Below are positions 61,746-64,000 of a stretch of DNA of 64,000 nt, in pieces. Made by a program: the position numbers and the translations under genes. This DNA is from Acidobacteriota bacterium. GTDB lineage: Bacteria; Acidobacteriota; Terriglobia; Versatilivoradales; Versatilivoraceae. Within the stretch, counting starts at the first letter, position 1. Each line of letters opens with the position of its first letter. Below the pieces are notes generated by a model, which worked only from the letters and a program-made list of their open reading frames with translations, was not told the DNA's origin and made no database searches. The DNA lies in contig JAJDUG010000008.1 in NCBI GenBank assembly GCA_022826755.1, positions 96,746-160,745 on the forward strand, given 5' to 3'.

Positions 61746-63314
61746 TCAATGGCGGAAGTGTCGCCTGCCGGTCAGGACCATGGCCATCCCATGCTCATTG
61801 ACCGCCTGGATCACCTCGGAATCCCGGACCGAGCCGCCGGGCTGAATGACGGCTCGGATGCCGGCTCCGGCGGCAATGTCGATCCCGTCCCGAAAGGGGA
61901 AAAAGGCATCGGAAGCCATCACGCAGCCCTCCAGCGGCGATAGGGCCTTGGAGATGGCCAACCGGGCGGAATCCACCCGACTCATCTGCCCCACCCCGAT
62001 CCCCACGGTCCGGTCGGAGCTGGTGTAGACGATCGCGTTGGACTTGATGTGCTTGCCCACGATCCAGGCAAACCGGAGGGCCTCCCGCTCCTCGGGCGTG
62101 GGCGAACGGTCGCTGGCAACCTTCCACCCGCCCTCGTCCTCCGGGGCTCGATCCACTTCCTGAACCAGCAGGCCGCCTTCGACCCGCTTGTAGTCCCAGC
62201 GCGAAGCCGGATTTTCCGCCGCCTCATAGCGAAGCAGCCGCAGGTTCTTCCTGGCGCGCAGCCGCTCGAGAGCCTCGGGTTGGTAGCCCGGGGCGATCAC
62301 CGCCTCCACAAAGGTCGAGGCGATGGCCTCGGCCGTCCGGGAGTCGACCGTCCGATTGAATCCCAGGACAGAGCCGAAGGCCGAAACGGGATCGCATTGG
62401 CGGGCCTTGAGATAGGCGTCGGCCTGGCCGACACGGGAGACGGCCACGCCGCAGGGGTTGTTGTGCTTGATGATGACCGCGCAGGGGGGAGCGAATTCGG
62501 CCGACAACTGGTAGGCCGCATTGAGATCCAGCAGGTTGTTGAACGACAGCTCCTTGCCTTGCAACTGGACGCTGTCGGGCAGCAGACTGGCCCCGCCAGC
62601 CACCTCTCGGTAGAAGGCCGCCTGCTGATGCGGATTCTCTCCGTAGCGCAGGTCCATCACTTTTTCCAGGGCAAGGCCCAACCGGCTCGGAAACATGCCC
62701 GGACCGGGCTGTATGGCGCCGCCGGCCGCTTCCATTCGGGAGAGATGGCTGGAGATTGCCGCGTCGTAGCGGGCGGTCAGGCTGAAGGCCTCCTGGGCCA
62801 GGCGGAACCTGGACTCCAGGGGCAGGGTTCCCCCGTGCGCCTCTAGCTCCTCAAGAATCCAGCCGTAGTCCTCTTTTCGAACCACCACGGCCACGTCCCT
62901 GAAGTTCTTGGCTGCCGACCGAACCATGGCGGGGCCGCCGATGTCGATCTGTTCGACGGCCTCCTCCAGGGTGACTCCGGGCCTGGCGACAGTCTGCTGG
63001 AAGGGATAGAGGTTGACCACCAGCATGTCGATGGGATGGATGGCCTGCTCCCGCATCTGCCGCCGGTGCTCCCCTTCATCCCTGATCCCCAGCAGTCCCC
63101 CGTGGATCTTGGGATGGAGCGTCTTGACGCGGCCCCCCAGGATCTCCGGAAATCCCGTCACCTCGGACACCTCGGTGACCCGGGCCCCGCCCTCCCGCAG
63201 AAACCGGGCCGTGCCTCCGGTAGAAACGATTTCGTAGTCCAGGCGCAACAGACCCTTGACGAAGTCCTGCAGACCCTCCTTGTCGGAGACGCTCACAAGC
63301 ACTCGGCGACTCAA
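61746..63314 (-). CDS. purH: Bifunctional AICAR formyltransferase/IMP cyclohydrolase
   Basis: A 522-residue purine-synthesis enzyme for the last two steps to IMP. N-terminal MGS-like domain ([51 protein letters not shown]); transformylase domain with [51 protein letters not shown] and [20 protein letters not shown]. Complete and of normal length. Start at 63314 ([14 protein letters not shown]) behind AGGGAGG. Copy 2 of the heptamer element lies immediately upstream. Confidence 0.97.
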   Translation of the reverse strand: MSRRVLVSVSDKEGLQDFVKGLLRLDYEIVSTGGTARFLREGGARVTEVSEVTGFPEILGGRVKTLHPKIHGGLLGIRDEGEHRRQMREQAIHPIDMLVVNLYPFQQTVARPGVTLEEAVEQIDIGGPAMVRSAAKNFRDVAVVVRKEDYGWILEELEAHGGTLPLESRFRLAQEAFSLTARYDAAISSHLSRMEAAGGAIQPGPGMFPSRLGLALEKVMDLRYGENPHQQAAFYREVAGGASLLPDSVQLQGKELSFNNLLDLNAAYQLSAEFAPPCAVIIKHNNPCGVAVSRVGQADAYLKARQCDPVSAFGSVLGFNRTVDSRTAEAIASTFVEAVIAPGYQPEALERLRARKNLRLLRYEAAENPASRWDYKRVEGGLLVQEVDRAPEDEGGWKVASDRSPTPEEREALRFAWIVGKHIKSNAIVYTSSDRTVGIGVGQMSRVDSARLAISKALSPLEGCVMASDAFFPFRDGIDIAAGAGIRAVIQPGGSVRDSEVIQAVNEHGMAMVLTGRRHFRH

Positions 63315-63362
63315 GGCGGAACCTCCCTTTGGTTCGATCAGCCAGGAAAAGCGCCATCATAA

Positions 63363-63795
63363 AGGATGAAGTTTGAAGTTTGAAGGAGGAAGTTTGAAGG
63401 AGGAAGTTTGAAGTTTGAAGGGGGAAGTTTGAAGGGGGAAGGATGAAGTTTGAAGGGGGACGGGGGAAGGGGGAAGAGTTTTGGAGACGATTTCCGTGCT
63501 CTGCGCCAAGCTGGAAGCAATCATCTCTGAGACTTCAGAGAACTGGTTGAACGTTTGCACAACGATCAACACTATGCTCAGTGCGTTAACAAAATCACTC
63601 TCACTGCTCGAAGTGAGGCGTAGTTAGTAGAGAGTTTTGGGAGCAAGAAAGCACCGAATGCTGTCTTATGGCTCATACCGGATATTGTTCGCTTGCCATA
63701 AATCGATGGACAATTGCAAGCCCGTAAACCGGATCGCTCTCCACCCTTCACACTTCCTCCTTCAAACTTCATCCTTCACACTTCAAACTTCACTA
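63363..63795. repeat. Heptamer-bounded inverted element, copy 2 (about 430 bp)
   Basis: Left array of TGAAGTT/GAAGGGGG units (63366-63470) and inverted right array ACTTCCTCCTTCAAACTTCA (63752-63771 and on). The core repeats that of copy 1 (TTTTGGAGACGATT..., GCGCCAAGCTGGAAGC, GACTTCAGAGAACT) and carries a reading frame from a GTG at 63496 to a TAG at 63625-63627 (VLCAKLEAIISETSENWLNV...), 43 codons. About 170 bp more than copy 1 lie between core and right array. No full gene is seen. The gap up to 63885 is otherwise empty. Confidence 0.68.
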
Positions 63796-63885
63796 GCCCG
63801 CATTATGCGCGAAGGTATCTGAAGGAAGCCCGTTATCTGTGCTATACTGTTTATTATAAAACACTTAGGAGGTTAAAGCACAGAT

Positions 63886-64000
63886 ATGAAGGACAAGCAG
63901 GGTGTGTTGTTCTCGAATCTGTTTCGGCGGCCTGTGGCTGCGGTGTTCGACTCGCCGCAGAGCAGTTCCGACGGCGGTTCGGTGCTGCTGAAGGCTTGCG
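63886..64000 (+). CDS. IS1380-family transposase (N-terminal fragment, cut by window edge)
   Basis: An ATG at 63886 preceded by AGGAGG (63867-63872) opens a frame to the window end: MKDKQGVLFSNLFRRPVAAV then FDSPQSSSDGGSVLLKAC. The F-D-x-P-x-x-S-S-D-G-G segment is the hallmark start of IS1380-type DDE transposases. The catalytic residues lie beyond the window. The AT-rich TATACTGTTTATTATAAAAC upstream may be part of the insertion sequence's left end, whose boundary I cannot fix. Confidence 0.75.
   Translation, partial: MKDKQGVLFSNLFRRPVAAVFDSPQSSSDGGSVLLKAC

Noticed and set aside
63366..63470. CRISPR array
   Set aside because: The units are 7-8 bp heptamers without unique spacers of 30 bp or more, and no cas genes are nearby.

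Overview
The window is GC-rich, gene-dense bacterial chromosome. I see no rRNA, one tRNA and no CRISPR. The gene content points to an environmental heterotroph of the Acidobacteriota or a neighbouring group (Planctomycetota/Verrucomicrobiota are alternatives). The pointers are a DUF1501 + PSCyt1/DUF1549/DUF1553 pair, DUF1080, FG-GAP and BNR-repeat proteins, phytanoyl-CoA dioxygenase-like enzymes, a bL25 (CTC) ribosomal protein, and the order ispE-tRNA(Gln)-prs-rplY-pth-rpsF-rpsR-rplI-dnaB-alr. This taxonomic call is inference; no marker gene settles it.

Layout. 1-1.1 kb: an ABC ATPase (cut by the window edge) and its GntR/YtrA-type repressor, with an operator and an apparently leaderless promoter. 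1.4-6.3 kb: two secreted ankyrin-repeat proteins, the larger an internal fusion of two complete units. 6.4-19 kb: scattered catabolic and secreted genes (HpcH/HpaI aldolase, two PhyH dioxygenases, an OSBS/NSAR-like enolase-superfamily enzyme, FG-GAP and Kelch proteins, an M20 peptidase, two BNR sialidase-like proteins). 19-21.4 kb: a sensor kinase fused to an OmpR-type response regulator. 21.5-26.6 kb: an accessory island of short genes (a frameshifted MORN-like gene, a membrane-anchored orphan, a possible PA-IL-like protein, a duplicated coiled-coil pair), separated by about 230-bp elements with terminal inverted repeats. 26.8-32.4 kb: DUF1080, DUF1501 and PSD1-type proteins. 32.5-37.4 kb: a minus-strand operon (threonine-synthase-like PLP enzyme, Gfo/Idh dehydrogenase, M14 deacylase, SDR, class IV aminotransferase) that looks like an amino-acid-derivative pathway. 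37.5-51.4 kb: a trypsin-like protease, alpha/beta hydrolase, aspartase/fumarase-type lyase, cupin, PrpE-like acyl-CoA synthetase, FeoAB, DinB and ferritin-like proteins, RraA-like protein, nitrilase-family amidase and SMP-30 protein. 51.6-63.3 kb: housekeeping genes, all on the minus strand (alr, dnaB, rplI, rpsR, rpsF, pth, rplY, prs, tRNA-Gln, ispE, a TPR protein, purH). 63.9 kb to the end: the start of an IS1380-type transposase.

Intergenic space is unusually repeat-rich. At least five dispersed families recur: (i) CACGAAG arrays joined to a long conserved block (7.2, 42.4, 59.2 kb, with shorter relatives); (ii) a GC hairpin (1.15, 15.36, 25.77 kb); (iii) the inverted-repeat elements of the 22.7-26 kb island; (iv) elements bordered by TGAAGTT heptamer arrays (56.2 and 63.4 kb); (v) a single 267-bp element with nested inverted repeats at 16.7 kb. 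The most interesting region is the 22.7-26.5 kb island, where element and small gene alternate like a cassette array although no recombinase is visible.
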